Positions 55,124 to 62,709 of a stretch of DNA of 64,000 nt are shown here, in pieces. The DNA is taken from positions 504,739 to 568,738 of the forward strand of contig NZ_LILB01000001.1 of the NCBI RefSeq assembly GCF_001274945.1, in the 5' to 3' direction. This stretch comes from Viridibacillus arvi (GTDB taxonomy: Bacteria; Bacillota; Bacilli; Bacillales_A; Planococcaceae). The notes under the pieces are model-generated. The model made no database searches and was not told where the DNA came from. It saw nothing but the letters and a program-made list of their open reading frames with translations. The first letter of the stretch is position 1. Every line of letters begins with the position of its first letter. The position numbers and the translations under genes are program-made.

Positions 55124-55882
55124 ATGCAAAAAATTTTAGTTACAGGTGCTGCAGGTAAGATTGGCCAAGATGTTACAAGGTTCCTAGATACGCAAGGGAA
55201 TTACCAGTTACGGCTAGCAGATATTAACTTATCTGCTTTAGAAACTTTTAAAGATACAAATCATGAAATCATATATTTAGATGTTTCTGATTTAGCTGCT
55301 TGTCAAGAATTTACGAAAGGTATAGATATAGTTATACATTTGGCAGGTAATCCTTCACCAAATGCTGATTTTTATGGCTCCTTATTAGAAAATCATATAA
55401 AGGGAACCTATAATATTTTTAGATCTGCTAGTGATAATAATGTATCCAAAGTGATAGTTGCTTCGAGTGCTCAAACAATTGAAGGCTATCCTTTGGATTT
55501 TCAACCACATGCTTATTCACCCACGAGACCAAAAAATATGTACGGGGTAAGTAAGTGTTTTGCAGAGGCTGTTGCTTCTTATTTTGCTTATGAAGAAGGG
55601 TTACAAAGTATTGCTATTCGTATAGGTGCATATGATGATTATAATCCAAATGGTAAACCACTAACAGCTAGAGATATGAGTGCATACTTAAGCCCAGAAG
55701 ATTTTATGGACCTTCTCTTAAAGTCGATGACGGCAAAGAACTTACCTCCATTTTCAATTTTACATGGTGTATCTAACAACAGGTTTAAACGAATTGATAT
55801 TGAAGGAACAAGAAAGTTAGTTGGTTATAGCCCAAGTTCCGATGCTTTTGTACTAAGTGGTATTAAGTTCTTTGATTCTTGA
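55124..55882 (+). CDS. NAD-dependent epimerase/dehydratase, uronate-dehydrogenase-like
   Basis: 252 aa extended SDR: ILVTGAAGKIGQDV cofactor motif, VIHLAGNPSP, ASSAQTIEGY and catalytic YGVSKCFAEA. Its size and the AGNPSP motif fit uronate dehydrogenase-like enzymes. GAAGGATGAAGTG precedes the ATG. Controlled presumably by the divergent LysR regulator. Confidence 0.87.
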   Translation: MQKILVTGAAGKIGQDVTRFLDTQGNYQLRLADINLSALETFKDTNHEIIYLDVSDLAACQEFTKGIDIVIHLAGNPSPNADFYGSLLENHIKGTYNIFRSASDNNVSKVIVASSAQTIEGYPLDFQPHAYSPTRPKNMYGVSKCFAEAVASYFAYEEGLQSIAIRIGAYDDYNPNGKPLTARDMSAYLSPEDFMDLLLKSMTAKNLPPFSILHGVSNNRFKRIDIEGTRKLVGYSPSSDAFVLSGIKFFDS

Positions 55883-56017
55883 TAGAGTCATATCTAGAAA
55901 AGAGATTATATTATTGTTATTTAGTTTTTATTTGTTCCATTTTCAATAGCTACAGTTTCTATAATCGAAAAATATTCCAATTTCAACAGATGCTCTTTTC
56001 TTTTTCAACATAATAAA

Positions 56018-56050
56018 CACCCCTTTAGACAATCATATCTAAAGGGGTAA
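56018..56050. terminator. Intrinsic terminator
   Basis: ACCCCTTTAGA / TCTAAAGGGGT stem (about 56019-56049); flanks are AT-rich on both sides. Confidence 0.7.
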
Positions 56051-56065
56051 AACGAAGCCCTGTTC

Positions 56066-56093
56066 TGCTAAAGCACCCCGTTAGTTGAATAAG
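56066..56093 (-). repeat. GTTAGTT element, copy 31 (right arm only)
   Basis: GCTAAAGCACCCCGTTAGTT then GAATAAG. Confidence 0.82.
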
Positions 56094-56208
56094 CACCTTT
56101 TCTTCTACTGCACATTTTGTTCGTACTGTGTAATAAGCATCTTGTTTAGTCAAGATACTTGCTATAAAGTTAAAAAAGTTAAATTAACAAATATTAAGTG
56201 GTGTAGTA

Positions 56209-56328
56209 ATGGAAGGTTATCTTGTTTATGTTGCTTTTGGTTTTACTGTAGCCACATTTGGATCTGCTGTTGGCAGTGAATATAGAATAAAGAAATTAAA
56301 GAAACGCTTAGATGAACTTGAAAAGTAA
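56209..56328 (+). CDS. Tiny single-pass membrane protein
   Basis: 39 aa: MEGYLVYVAFGFTVATFGSA then VGSEYRIKKLKKRLDELEK, that is one transmembrane helix and a charged helical tail. AAGTGGTG lies upstream as a moderate ribosome site. Too short for a family call; the amphipathic tail suggests a real peptide. Confidence 0.5.
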   Translation: MEGYLVYVAFGFTVATFGSAVGSEYRIKKLKKRLDELEK

Positions 56329-56417
56329 TTGTTATTTATCCTTGCTTAACAGAGTAAGGTTTTTCTATTTCACATTTTTCTTCAAATGAGACATAAAAAG
56401 AATGGAATTTTCATTTC

Positions 56418-56506
56418 TCTTGTTCAACTAAACTGCGCCGATAGCAGCATAAGAAAAAGCCGTCTAAATGACAGCCCTGATCTTCAGCTCTTGCCCCCAT
56501 TAGTTA
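56418..56506 (-). repeat. GTTAGTT element, copy 32
   Basis: CTTGTTCAACTAAACTGCGC, CGATAGCAGCATAAG, centre GCCGTCTAAATGACAGCC, right arm GCCCCCATTAGTTA. The TrmO-like stop codon lies within it. Confidence 0.82.
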
Positions 56507-56968
56507 GGAGTTCCAATATCTATCCATTAAAGATGTTGACCAATTAGGTTGCTTTACTTCTCCTTTTGGTAGAAACTCTTTCATTACTGGTTTAATATCA
56601 ATAATAGGAGTTCCGTCTATTGCATCTAATCCCTTAACAATCAATTTTTTATTATTTATTTCCAAAAGTTCTACAATAGTAACCCCTAACTTATTAGGTC
56701 TATTTTTACCCCTTTGTGCAAAAATACCAACTTTAGGATATTCTTTATTGTTCCTTGGATATCTTGCTTCAAATTGAATATTATCATCAGCAACCTTATC
56801 AAAGTAAAAAACGATTTCTAAGTGTGAGAATTCATTAATACCTTTCAAAGAAGATTCATTTATATTTTCTGCAAGTTCAATGGTTGATATAATTGAACCC
56901 CAATTATCATCTTCAATAGCTTTACGATTATTATTTACTATTGCTATTGGATAAATAGAAATTTGCAA
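56504..56968 (-). CDS. TrmO-like (UPF0066/TsaA) tRNA methyltransferase
   Basis: 154 aa from TTG, with GGAGGG upstream. Motifs YPIAIVNNNR, FSHLEIVFYFDK, GIFAQRGKNRPNKLGVTIVE and LDAIDGTPIIDIKP match the TrmO family, which N6-methylates t6A37 in tRNA using SAM. It lacks the C-terminal extension of E. coli TrmO (about 235 aa), as do many homologues. The stop codon falls in element copy 32. Confidence 0.85.
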   Translation of the reverse strand: MQISIYPIAIVNNNRKAIEDDNWGSIISTIELAENINESSLKGINEFSHLEIVFYFDKVADDNIQFEARYPRNNKEYPKVGIFAQRGKNRPNKLGVTIVELLEINNKKLIVKGLDAIDGTPIIDIKPVMKEFLPKGEVKQPNWSTSLMDRYWNS

Positions 56969-57036
56969 AGTTATCCCTCCTCCAACTTATTAATATTCAT
57001 TCTACAAAAATCTTTAATTCCATTTAATTGGTAGAT

Positions 57037-57073
57037 TCCTTATTGAACTAACCTGCCCTGTTAGTTCAATAAG
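57037..57073 (-). repeat. GTTAGTT element, copy 33 (left arm only)
   Basis: CTTATTGAACTAAC-N7-GTTAGTTCAATAAG, perfectly paired over 14 bp. Confidence 0.92.
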
Positions 57074-57102
57074 CAATAAACCATCCATTTCCCTCTCTGT
57101 AT

Positions 57103-58132
57103 CTAAATATATTTCATTATGATAGAACCCTTACCATTACTATATTTTACTGTCGTAAATGCACCATTCACCAAAATATTTTGTGGAGGTGTATGCCCCA
57201 CATCAGCATCTAGAATAACAGGGATATTAAAGCTTTCAAAAACATCCTTCAAGGCATCGTTTAGTGTGAAGTCACCTATATCTTTATATTCACTCGTCCG
57301 TCCGAAAAGCACGCCTTTAATATTTGTAAACCAATTATTTTGTTCCATTTGCCATAAAGCCCTATATATTTTTGCTGCATCCATTCCGACAGTTTCAAGA
57401 TACCAAATGACACCTTCATCATGACAGTATTGATTAACAAAATTATTAACATTATCGAACGGAGTCCCCACCAAGACTTGTAAAGTACTTACACATCCTC
57501 CAATCAATCTACCCGAAAATGTCACTTCATCTTCATTGTTTATTGTTTTCCATTTTGTTTGTGAATCGAGGTAAAATCCATTGACCGGATTTGAGTACAT
57601 TTTATCCCAACTAGATTGATATTTTTCAGATGAATATTGTGTAATTTCTTCATTTTCATTACAACTAAGTACATCTATCCATTTACTAGATAGTCCATCC
57701 CAATCAGGAGCTGATAGTTCAGTGAAATTTACTCCATGAGCAGATGCATGACCTGTTATTGTAGTGTATACAAAATTTAATGTACTAATATCTGAATAGC
57801 CTAATATCCATTTCGGGTTCGATTCTTTTAGTTTATTCCAATCTATAATTGGAAGGATTTCCATTGCAAAGCTACCTCCCCAAGGAGGCATTATGACGCT
57901 AATACTATCATCTTGAAAAAAAGCTATTAGTTCCTCTGCTCTTTTTTCTTTAGAGGCACTTCTCCCTTTATGTTGTGTTAGTACAGTTTCGCCGATTAAT
58001 ACTTTAAAACCTTTTTTCTCTACTTGTAGCTTTGCTTCATCCACAAGAATATGTAATGACTCTTCGACGCCAGGGCGCAGTTACACCTATTAAACTGTCT
58101 GGCTTTAGTGATGCCGGATATTTAATTTTCAT
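57103..58132 (-). pseudogene. S66 serine peptidase (LD-carboxypeptidase/MccF-like), frameshifted
   Basis: From ATG 58132, with AAAGGATGA upstream, the frame reads MKIKYPASLKPDSLIGVTAP, then loses register near 58072 in CGCCCTGGCGTC. The other frame continues GVEESLHILVDEAKLQVEKK to a normal end. Catalytic serine region GYSDIST and the C-terminal DVGHTPPQ histidine are intact. The frameshift should block the full protein unless translation starts internally (GTG/ATG near 58044). Family members cleave L,D-peptide bonds or give microcin C immunity. Confidence 0.82.
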
Positions 58133-58200
58133 AAAATTCATCCTTTGAATAGTTATTTTAATATTTATATTTAATAGGTTCTACATTACTGAGAATTATT

Positions 58201-58296
58201 CCTTCTTCCACTAACCTGCCCCGCTAGGTCAATAAATAAAAAAGAGCTGCATATGCAACTCAATGATTTTCAAGTAAAGCACCCTTTAGTTTAAGT
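58201..58296 (-). repeat. GTTAGTT element, copy 34
   Basis: CTTCCACTAACCTGCCCCGC, TAGGTCAATAA, hairpin GAGCTGCATATGCAACTC, AATGATTTTCAAGTAAAGC, right arm ACCCTTTAGTTTAAG. Confidence 0.92.
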
Positions 58297-58347
58297 ACAA
58301 TTCTTCACAATCCTGCTAACCTTCCCTATTAAAATATATAACAGCAC

Positions 58348-59274
58348 TTAGTTACTAATTATATTAATAATTTTCTGTTGAGCATCTTTGGCTTCAGGGA
58401 TAGGCATAACAACAAATACATGATTCATTTTAGGATAAACAAAGGTATTGATTTCAATTCCTTGTTCTATTAGTTTTTCATCAAATTTTATTGCATCTGG
58501 ATATAAACTTTCGTGTGTTCCAATAAAATGGGTAATTTTCCCAAGTCCTTTAAAGTCACCGTAAATTGGACTAATCAATGGGTCATTTAAATTTTTATCA
58601 GCTGCCCATATCTTTGTAATTACCTCCATTCCTTCACTAGCTAACATCGGGTCCTTTTCTTCATATTCAGGTATAAGCGGATTTTCAAAACCCATATCAA
58701 CACATGCAGATAATAAAATAATATCTTTCGGTTGAGGCAAATGGTTCATCTTCAAAAGGTGGGCCAGACCAAGTGTTATATTTCCCCCTGCTGAATCTCC
58801 CATGATGGTCAATTGATTAGAATTTTCAATGGTTCCAAGAATTTCTTTATATAAGTTGAGGATTTTTGGGTAGGTATCTTTATAGTTAAAATGAGGTACT
58901 TTAGGATAAATGGGAGCAATAATTTTCGCATTTAAAGATTGTGCTATTTTATCCATGAACAACCAGTGTAAATTTAAAGGTTGATTCGTCCAAGCACCAC
59001 CATGTATATAGAAAATAACTTTTTGTTTCAAAGACTTTTGGTCATTTAAAGAGAAAACCTGTATTCCTTCGAATGCCACCTCCTTCACATCACTTGAAAA
59101 TTTAATATCATCCCCAATAACATAGCGCTGAATATTTTCAGTTCCCCTTTGCTTAACGAACCGTTTGGTATTTTCAATACTAGAAAAACTTTTTTTATTA
59201 CTTTGGGAAATTAACCATTTTTCAAATTGAACACTTTCTTCAGAACGTTCTCCGTTAAAAATTTCAACACTCAT
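58348..59274 (-). CDS. Alpha/beta hydrolase, hormone-sensitive-lipase-type esterase
   Basis: 308 aa. Oxyanion motif YIHGGAW, nucleophile GDSAGGN, and C-terminal MNHVF histidine mark the HSL family. ATG 59274 (MSVEIFNGER) follows AAAGGAGAG; the frame is open 7 codons upstream. No signal peptide, so an intracellular esterase. Confidence 0.9.
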   Translation of the reverse strand: MSVEIFNGERSEESVQFEKWLISQSNKKSFSSIENTKRFVKQRGTENIQRYVIGDDIKFSSDVKEVAFEGIQVFSLNDQKSLKQKVIFYIHGGAWTNQPLNLHWLFMDKIAQSLNAKIIAPIYPKVPHFNYKDTYPKILNLYKEILGTIENSNQLTIMGDSAGGNITLGLAHLLKMNHLPQPKDIILLSACVDMGFENPLIPEYEEKDPMLASEGMEVITKIWAADKNLNDPLISPIYGDFKGLGKITHFIGTHESLYPDAIKFDEKLIEQGIEINTFVYPKMNHVFVVMPIPEAKDAQQKIINIISN

Positions 59275-59295
59275 TTTTTTCTCTCCTTTAAACAT

Positions 59296-59660
59296 TTCTA
59301 ATGTTCATCCTGTTTCATAACACGGAATGATTTATTATAGCCGTGTGTCTCTTTATCAGAAGTTTGTAACAAGTTAGATAGAAGGTCTTGAATTGAACGG
59401 AGGCTTTAAGTTTTCCTTTCAATTTTATTATTATATTTACAATACCATTTAAATTATTACTTAGCATTTTCATGATTTCTCCAATTTCCTTTAAAGAGTA
59501 ACTTAATGATTAGGCATCTTTTTATAAATTTATGTTTTACAAGGTAATCTTCTGTATATAATCCATACCGATAGAACGGTATTCGGAGTATACTGCAACG
59601 CGTTACGATAAAAGTTGAACTATACTTCAAGGTCAAGATAAAAAATTTCAATTTTTTATT
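59296..59660. other. Gene-poor stretch with a MerR-type operator candidate
   Basis: No intact gene. The minus strand has a short frame SIQDLLSNLLQTSDKETHGY that may be a gene tail near 59310-59400. TTGAACTATACTTCAAGG (59615-59632) is a dyad beside a TTGACC box on the minus strand, resembling promoters of MerR-family regulators. Confidence 0.35.
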
Positions 59661-59663
59661 TCT

Positions 59664-59754
59664 CCTTCTTCAACTAAACTGCCCCGTGAATTCAAAAAAA
59701 AAAAGCTGCATATGTTACTCAATGATCTTCAAGTAAAGCACCCTTTAGCTTAAA
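59664..59754 (-). repeat. GTTAGTT element, copy 35
   Basis: CTTCTTCAACTAAACTGCCC, CGTGAATTCAA, AGCTGCATATGTTACT, AATGATCTTCAAGTAAAGC, right arm ACCCTTTAGCTTAA. A gene stop codon lies in the right arm. Confidence 0.9.
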
Positions 59755-60146
59755 AAACTTTTTAGTTTTAAATCTATAATATCTACTAACTCATCTATTG
59801 TTCCAAAGCACTTTTCGATTTCAGGTAAATGATAAAATGTACTGGTTGTTTCAATGTTATCTACTTCTTTGTTCGGTGAGTAAAGATAAATTTTTTTGTC
59901 ATTTCCCATAGCAATACCTAATTCAATATGGCTTCCTTTTCCTGCTGGTAATAAAACAACAACAAAATCCGCTTCTATTACAGCATTTTTCTCCTTTTGA
60001 CCTATTACCTTTAGTTCTTCCAATGTTGTTACGTTCTCATTTACAGTCCAGTCATATGTATGGATAAATCCTTTGTTTTTTAACCTTTTACTAACATATC
60101 TAACCTGATCTATATTTTTTAAGCTTGATGCAATATAAAATTTCAT
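59745..60146 (-). CDS. Nucleoside 2-deoxyribosyltransferase-like protein
   Basis: 133 aa from ATG 60146 (MKFYIASSLKN), fixed by AAAAGGAGAG; the frame is open 8 codons further. FYIASSL, NAVIEADFVVVLLPAGKGSH and IELGIAMGNDKKIYLY match the NDT fold, with the catalytic Glu in HIELG. These enzymes transfer or hydrolyse deoxyribose from nucleosides. Its last codons, FLS-stop, overlap element copy 35. Confidence 0.8.
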   Translation of the reverse strand: MKFYIASSLKNIDQVRYVSKRLKNKGFIHTYDWTVNENVTTLEELKVIGQKEKNAVIEADFVVVLLPAGKGSHIELGIAMGNDKKIYLYSPNKEVDNIETTSTFYHLPEIEKCFGTIDELVDIIDLKLKSFLS

Positions 60147-60184
60147 AATTTCTCTCCTTTTTATTATCATATATCTTACTAACC

Positions 60185-60219
60185 TTTATTCAACTAAACT
60201 GCCCCGTTAGTTCCATAAG
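60185..60219 (-). repeat. GTTAGTT element, copy 36 (left arm only)
   Basis: TTTATTCAACTAAACTGCCC then CGTTAGTTCCATAAG. Confidence 0.85.
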
Positions 60220-60347
60220 GATTTACTGTTAGGAAACAAATAATCAAACATTATCTTTATTCTAATTTCAATTTTTTTAATTTGGAAATTTGCTTATCAT
60301 AGTTGGTTCTTTTGGTTAAGTGATACAATGTAGGCTGACATAAGAAC

Positions 60348-60396
60348 TGAAAAAGGCAATAACGATAAAGGATAAACCCTTTTCATTACTGCCTCA
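60348..60396 (-). terminator. Intrinsic terminator
   Basis: GGCAGTAATG / CGTTATTGCC arms with a T-run on the minus strand; 15 bp past the gene ending at 60410. Confidence 0.75.
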
Positions 60397-60409
60397 GTTA
60401 CCATATATA

Positions 60410-60769
60410 TTACTTATTGCTTGCCTCTGTTAATTCAGCGGCTTTTGTCAGCGTTCCTTCTTTTTCAAGCTTAGCAATCAGTTCATCTAACGTGATCCCT
60501 TTTTCTTTAGCCATTTCTTCTAAGTTGACAGGTTCACTAGATTCGATACTCGAAGTTGGTTCAGTACCTTCTGTTAGCTTTGCTTCTTTTTCAAGCTGAA
60601 CAATTAGTTCATCTTTCGTAATCCCTTTTTCTTTAGCCATTACTTCAAAGCTAACAGGTTCACTGGATTTAGCACCTCCCCACATGTCGTCATTGCTCGC
60701 AGCATATGCAGATACTGCAACAGCAGATACCCCTAGCGTTAATGTAGCAATTGTTAATATTTTTTTCAT
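60410..60769 (-). CDS. Secreted two-repeat protein
   Basis: 119 aa with a clear Sec signal peptide (MKKILTIATLTLGVSAVAVS, cleavage after AYA). The mature part has two copies of a helical unit: SSEPVSFEVMAKEKGITKDE and SSEPVNLEEMAKEKGITLDE, each ending LEKE. AAAGGAGG precedes the ATG. The motif resembles short acidic helices of exported Bacillus proteins; function unknown. Confidence 0.82.
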   Translation of the reverse strand: MKKILTIATLTLGVSAVAVSAYAASNDDMWGGAKSSEPVSFEVMAKEKGITKDELIVQLEKEAKLTEGTEPTSSIESSEPVNLEEMAKEKGITLDELIAKLEKEGTLTKAAELTEASNK

Positions 60770-60898
60770 ATTAAATTCCTCCTTTCTATTTGATGTTCCC
60801 AGTATATAACTATTTACGTTAAATCCATGTTAAGACAATTCACAAGAGTGTGATTTATCCACGCTGTAAAATGGGGAAACCATAAAACCTCTCAGGTT

Positions 60899-60980
60899 CC
60901 TTATTAAACTAACTTGCCCCGTTAGTTCTATAAGAAAAAGGCTCAACTCCATATTGAAGTCAAGCCTCATTAACTTGAAG
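60899..60980 (-). repeat. GTTAGTT element, copy 37
   Basis: TTAAACTAACTTGCCCC, GTTAGTTCTATAAG, hairpin GGCTCAACT...AAGTCAAGCC, right arm TCATTAACTTGAAG. The stem differs from copy 6 by compensating changes. Confidence 0.9.
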
Positions 60981-60998
60981 AGAAAACATTTTAGTTTC

Positions 60999-61280
60999 TT
61001 AATTATTCCCTGAATTCATTAATAGTGAAACTGATGCAATTGATAAAACTATAAGTAAAATTAAAAGAATTTGAACACAGATTCCTATGATACTACAAAC
61101 CTTACCTGAAATAGCCAAACCTTTTCCTTTTTCGTTTGTAAGGTCAATCTCCTTCATACTTTTAGATGACAAAATAATCCCGATAATACCTAGGAGTAAT
61201 CCAATAAAATGTAAAGGTAAAAATATGGATAATATACCTAACACGAGCGATACAATAGATTTACTATTTGTTTCTCCCAT
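60999..61280 (-). CDS. DUF4190-type membrane protein
   Basis: 93 aa with two long hydrophobic segments (SLVLGILSIFLPLHFIGLLL; ICVQILLILLIVLSI) around KGLAISGKVCSIIG, the DUF4190 pattern. GGAGGATAAA precedes the ATG. Function of the family unknown. Confidence 0.8.
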   Translation of the reverse strand: MGETNSKSIVSLVLGILSIFLPLHFIGLLLGIIGIILSSKSMKEIDLTNEKGKGLAISGKVCSIIGICVQILLILLIVLSIASVSLLMNSGNN

Positions 61281-61419
61281 TTTATCCTCCTATAAATAAA
61301 AGTGTTCTATTATTTAATTTATTACAAAAATCATAAACCTATTCCAAACACACGAACTGTTCCGTTACATAACTCTACTTATTTCTAGCTACGTCGTCGT
61401 GGATCCCAAAATCCCTGCA

Positions 61420-61500
61420 TATTCAACTAAACTACCCCGTTAGTTCAATAAGAAAAAGGCTTTACTCCTTATTGAAGTAAAGCACCTGTTAGTTTAAGTA
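61420..61500 (-). repeat. GTTAGTT element, copy 38
   Basis: TATTCAACTAAACTACCCC, GTTAGTTCAATAAG, hairpin GGCTTTACT...AGTAAAGC, right arm ACCTGTTAGTTTAAG. Confidence 0.92.
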
Positions 61501-61532
61501 CCATTTCACAAATCAATAATCTTAACAATCCT

Positions 61533-61733
61533 TTATAGTCCTTTTTCGCTAATCCGTTTAATGAATAATAACACCACCAAAATTGCAATACATCCCCACC
61601 AAATGCTTAATAATGATTCATTTAATGAACCTGGATGTTCACCCTCCAATTTATAAGAGGAAAATAAGCCTCGGGTTATAAGGATGAATCCGAAAAGTAT
61701 CGCACTAAACAACCAATACCACCAACGTTTCAT
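61533..61733 (-). CDS. Small two-helix membrane protein
   Basis: 66 aa: WWYWLFSAILFGFILITRGLF, loop, WWGCIAILVVLLFIKRI. GGAGGTG lies 7 nt before the ATG. No family recognised. Start 36 nt from copy 39, stop 32 nt from copy 38. Confidence 0.72.
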   Translation of the reverse strand: MKRWWYWLFSAILFGFILITRGLFSSYKLEGEHPGSLNESLLSIWWGCIAILVVLLFIKRISEKGL

Positions 61734-61769
61734 TGCTACACCTCCACCAAAATCCTTATTTTATTATTT

Positions 61770-61840
61770 TTCAATAATCTGCTTCGTTAGCACAAGATGC
61801 GACTGCTCTTATTGAACAATCCCCCCGTTAGTTCATTAAG
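61770..61840 (-). repeat. GTTAGTT element, copy 39 (diverged)
   Basis: TTCAATAATCTGCTTCGTTA, GCACAAG, short centre, then CAATCCCCCCGTTAGTTC and ATTAAG. Confidence 0.75.
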
Positions 61841-61858
61841 AATTCGATTAGAATAGAT

Positions 61859-62020
61859 TCAGTTATCTTTTCTACGAAGCATCTTTATAATAAGTGCGAA
61901 AATTACTATACCAGTTAAAGAACCCACAGCGTATGACCAAGAAAAGTAATCAAAGATAAAGTAAATTATTAACATACAAGCAAAATATCCTGCTGAATAA
62001 CCTATTAAATATTTTATCAA
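61859..62020 (-). CDS. Tiny two-helix membrane protein
   Basis: 53 aa from TTG 62020, 7 nt after GAGGG; the frame is open 7 codons further upstream. YLIGYSAGYFACMLIIYFIF and VGSLTGIVIFALIIKML form two helices, ending RRKDN. No family recognised. Confidence 0.65.
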   Translation of the reverse strand: MIKYLIGYSAGYFACMLIIYFIFDYFSWSYAVGSLTGIVIFALIIKMLRRKDN

Positions 62021-62076
62021 TTCATTTCCCTCATCTCTCAAAATATTACATATACTTTATCACAAAACATATGTTC

Positions 62077-62160
62077 CTTATTCAACAATCCTGCCCTGTT
62101 AGTTCAATAACTCCACCAAAAAAGAACGATCCTTCTTAGATCAACGCCTTGGTTAGTTTA
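62077..62160 (-). repeat. GTTAGTT element, copy 40 (variant centre)
   Basis: TTATTCAACAATCCTGCCCT, GTTAGTTCAATAA, centre GATCCTTCTTAGATC, right arm CTTGGTTAGTTTA. Confidence 0.82.
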
Positions 62161-62179
62161 GCAACTTGCTTTGCGCATC

Positions 62180-62350
62180 CTAATTTTTTAATTGTTTGGC
62201 ATTTATAAAAAAGGTTGTTCCCAATAAAAATATTCCTAAACAAATGAACATAGCAATCCCTGAATATTCATCTTCAAATACTGTTGTGTTAACTAAAATA
62301 ACTAACATCATTAGTGCAAGTGATACATATAAGCCTTTAATGTATTTCAT
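62180..62350 (-). CDS. Tiny two-helix membrane protein
   Basis: 56 aa: MKYIKGLYVSLALMMLVILV, NTTVFEDEYSGIAMFICL, GIFLLGTTFFINAKQLKN. GAGGAGGAAT lies 7 nt before the ATG. Stop 19 nt from copy 40. Same architecture as its two neighbours but no clear sequence similarity. Confidence 0.72.
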   Translation of the reverse strand: MKYIKGLYVSLALMMLVILVNTTVFEDEYSGIAMFICLGIFLLGTTFFINAKQLKN

Positions 62351-62479
62351 AAGTTATTCCTCCTCATTAAAACCTTAAAAGCAGTCCTGTTCTTTGACTA
62401 TTTGAATTATTGATGATACTTCATTTTAACGTTAACAATAATTTACTTTGTTTTCAATTTAATACAAAAATACCCACTC

Positions 62480-62513
62480 TATTCAACTAACCTACCCCAT
62501 TAGTTAAATAAGA
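62480..62513 (-). repeat. GTTAGTT element, copy 41 (left arm only)
   Basis: CTATTCAACTAACCTACCCC, ATTAGTTAAATAAG. The surrounding 62351-62660 shows no gene. Confidence 0.88.
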
Positions 62514-62664
62514 TATTAAATGGCAGGCTCCGCTGCCGCTTACCTCTCTTTCTTCAGCAAAGTAAGAAAACTGCTGAAAAGGAGTAGATAAATCAGAAGC
62601 TACTAAGTATCTTCCAAAATTCAAATAGTATCACTGTGAAATTTTTACCTGAGGTATAAAAAAA

Positions 62665-62690
62665 CAGCCGTTTCTTTAAGAAACGGCCTT
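62665..62690 (-). terminator. Intrinsic terminator
   Basis: GCCGTTTCTT / AAGAAACGGC stem (62667-62687) with a seven-T run on the minus strand. Confidence 0.93.
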
Positions 62691-62709
62691 ATTCATATTC
62701 AATTAAAGC

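Noticed and set aside
59457..59651. 64-codon minus-strand frame
   Set aside because: TTG start without ribosome site, lying over a promoter-like sequence; composition looks non-coding.
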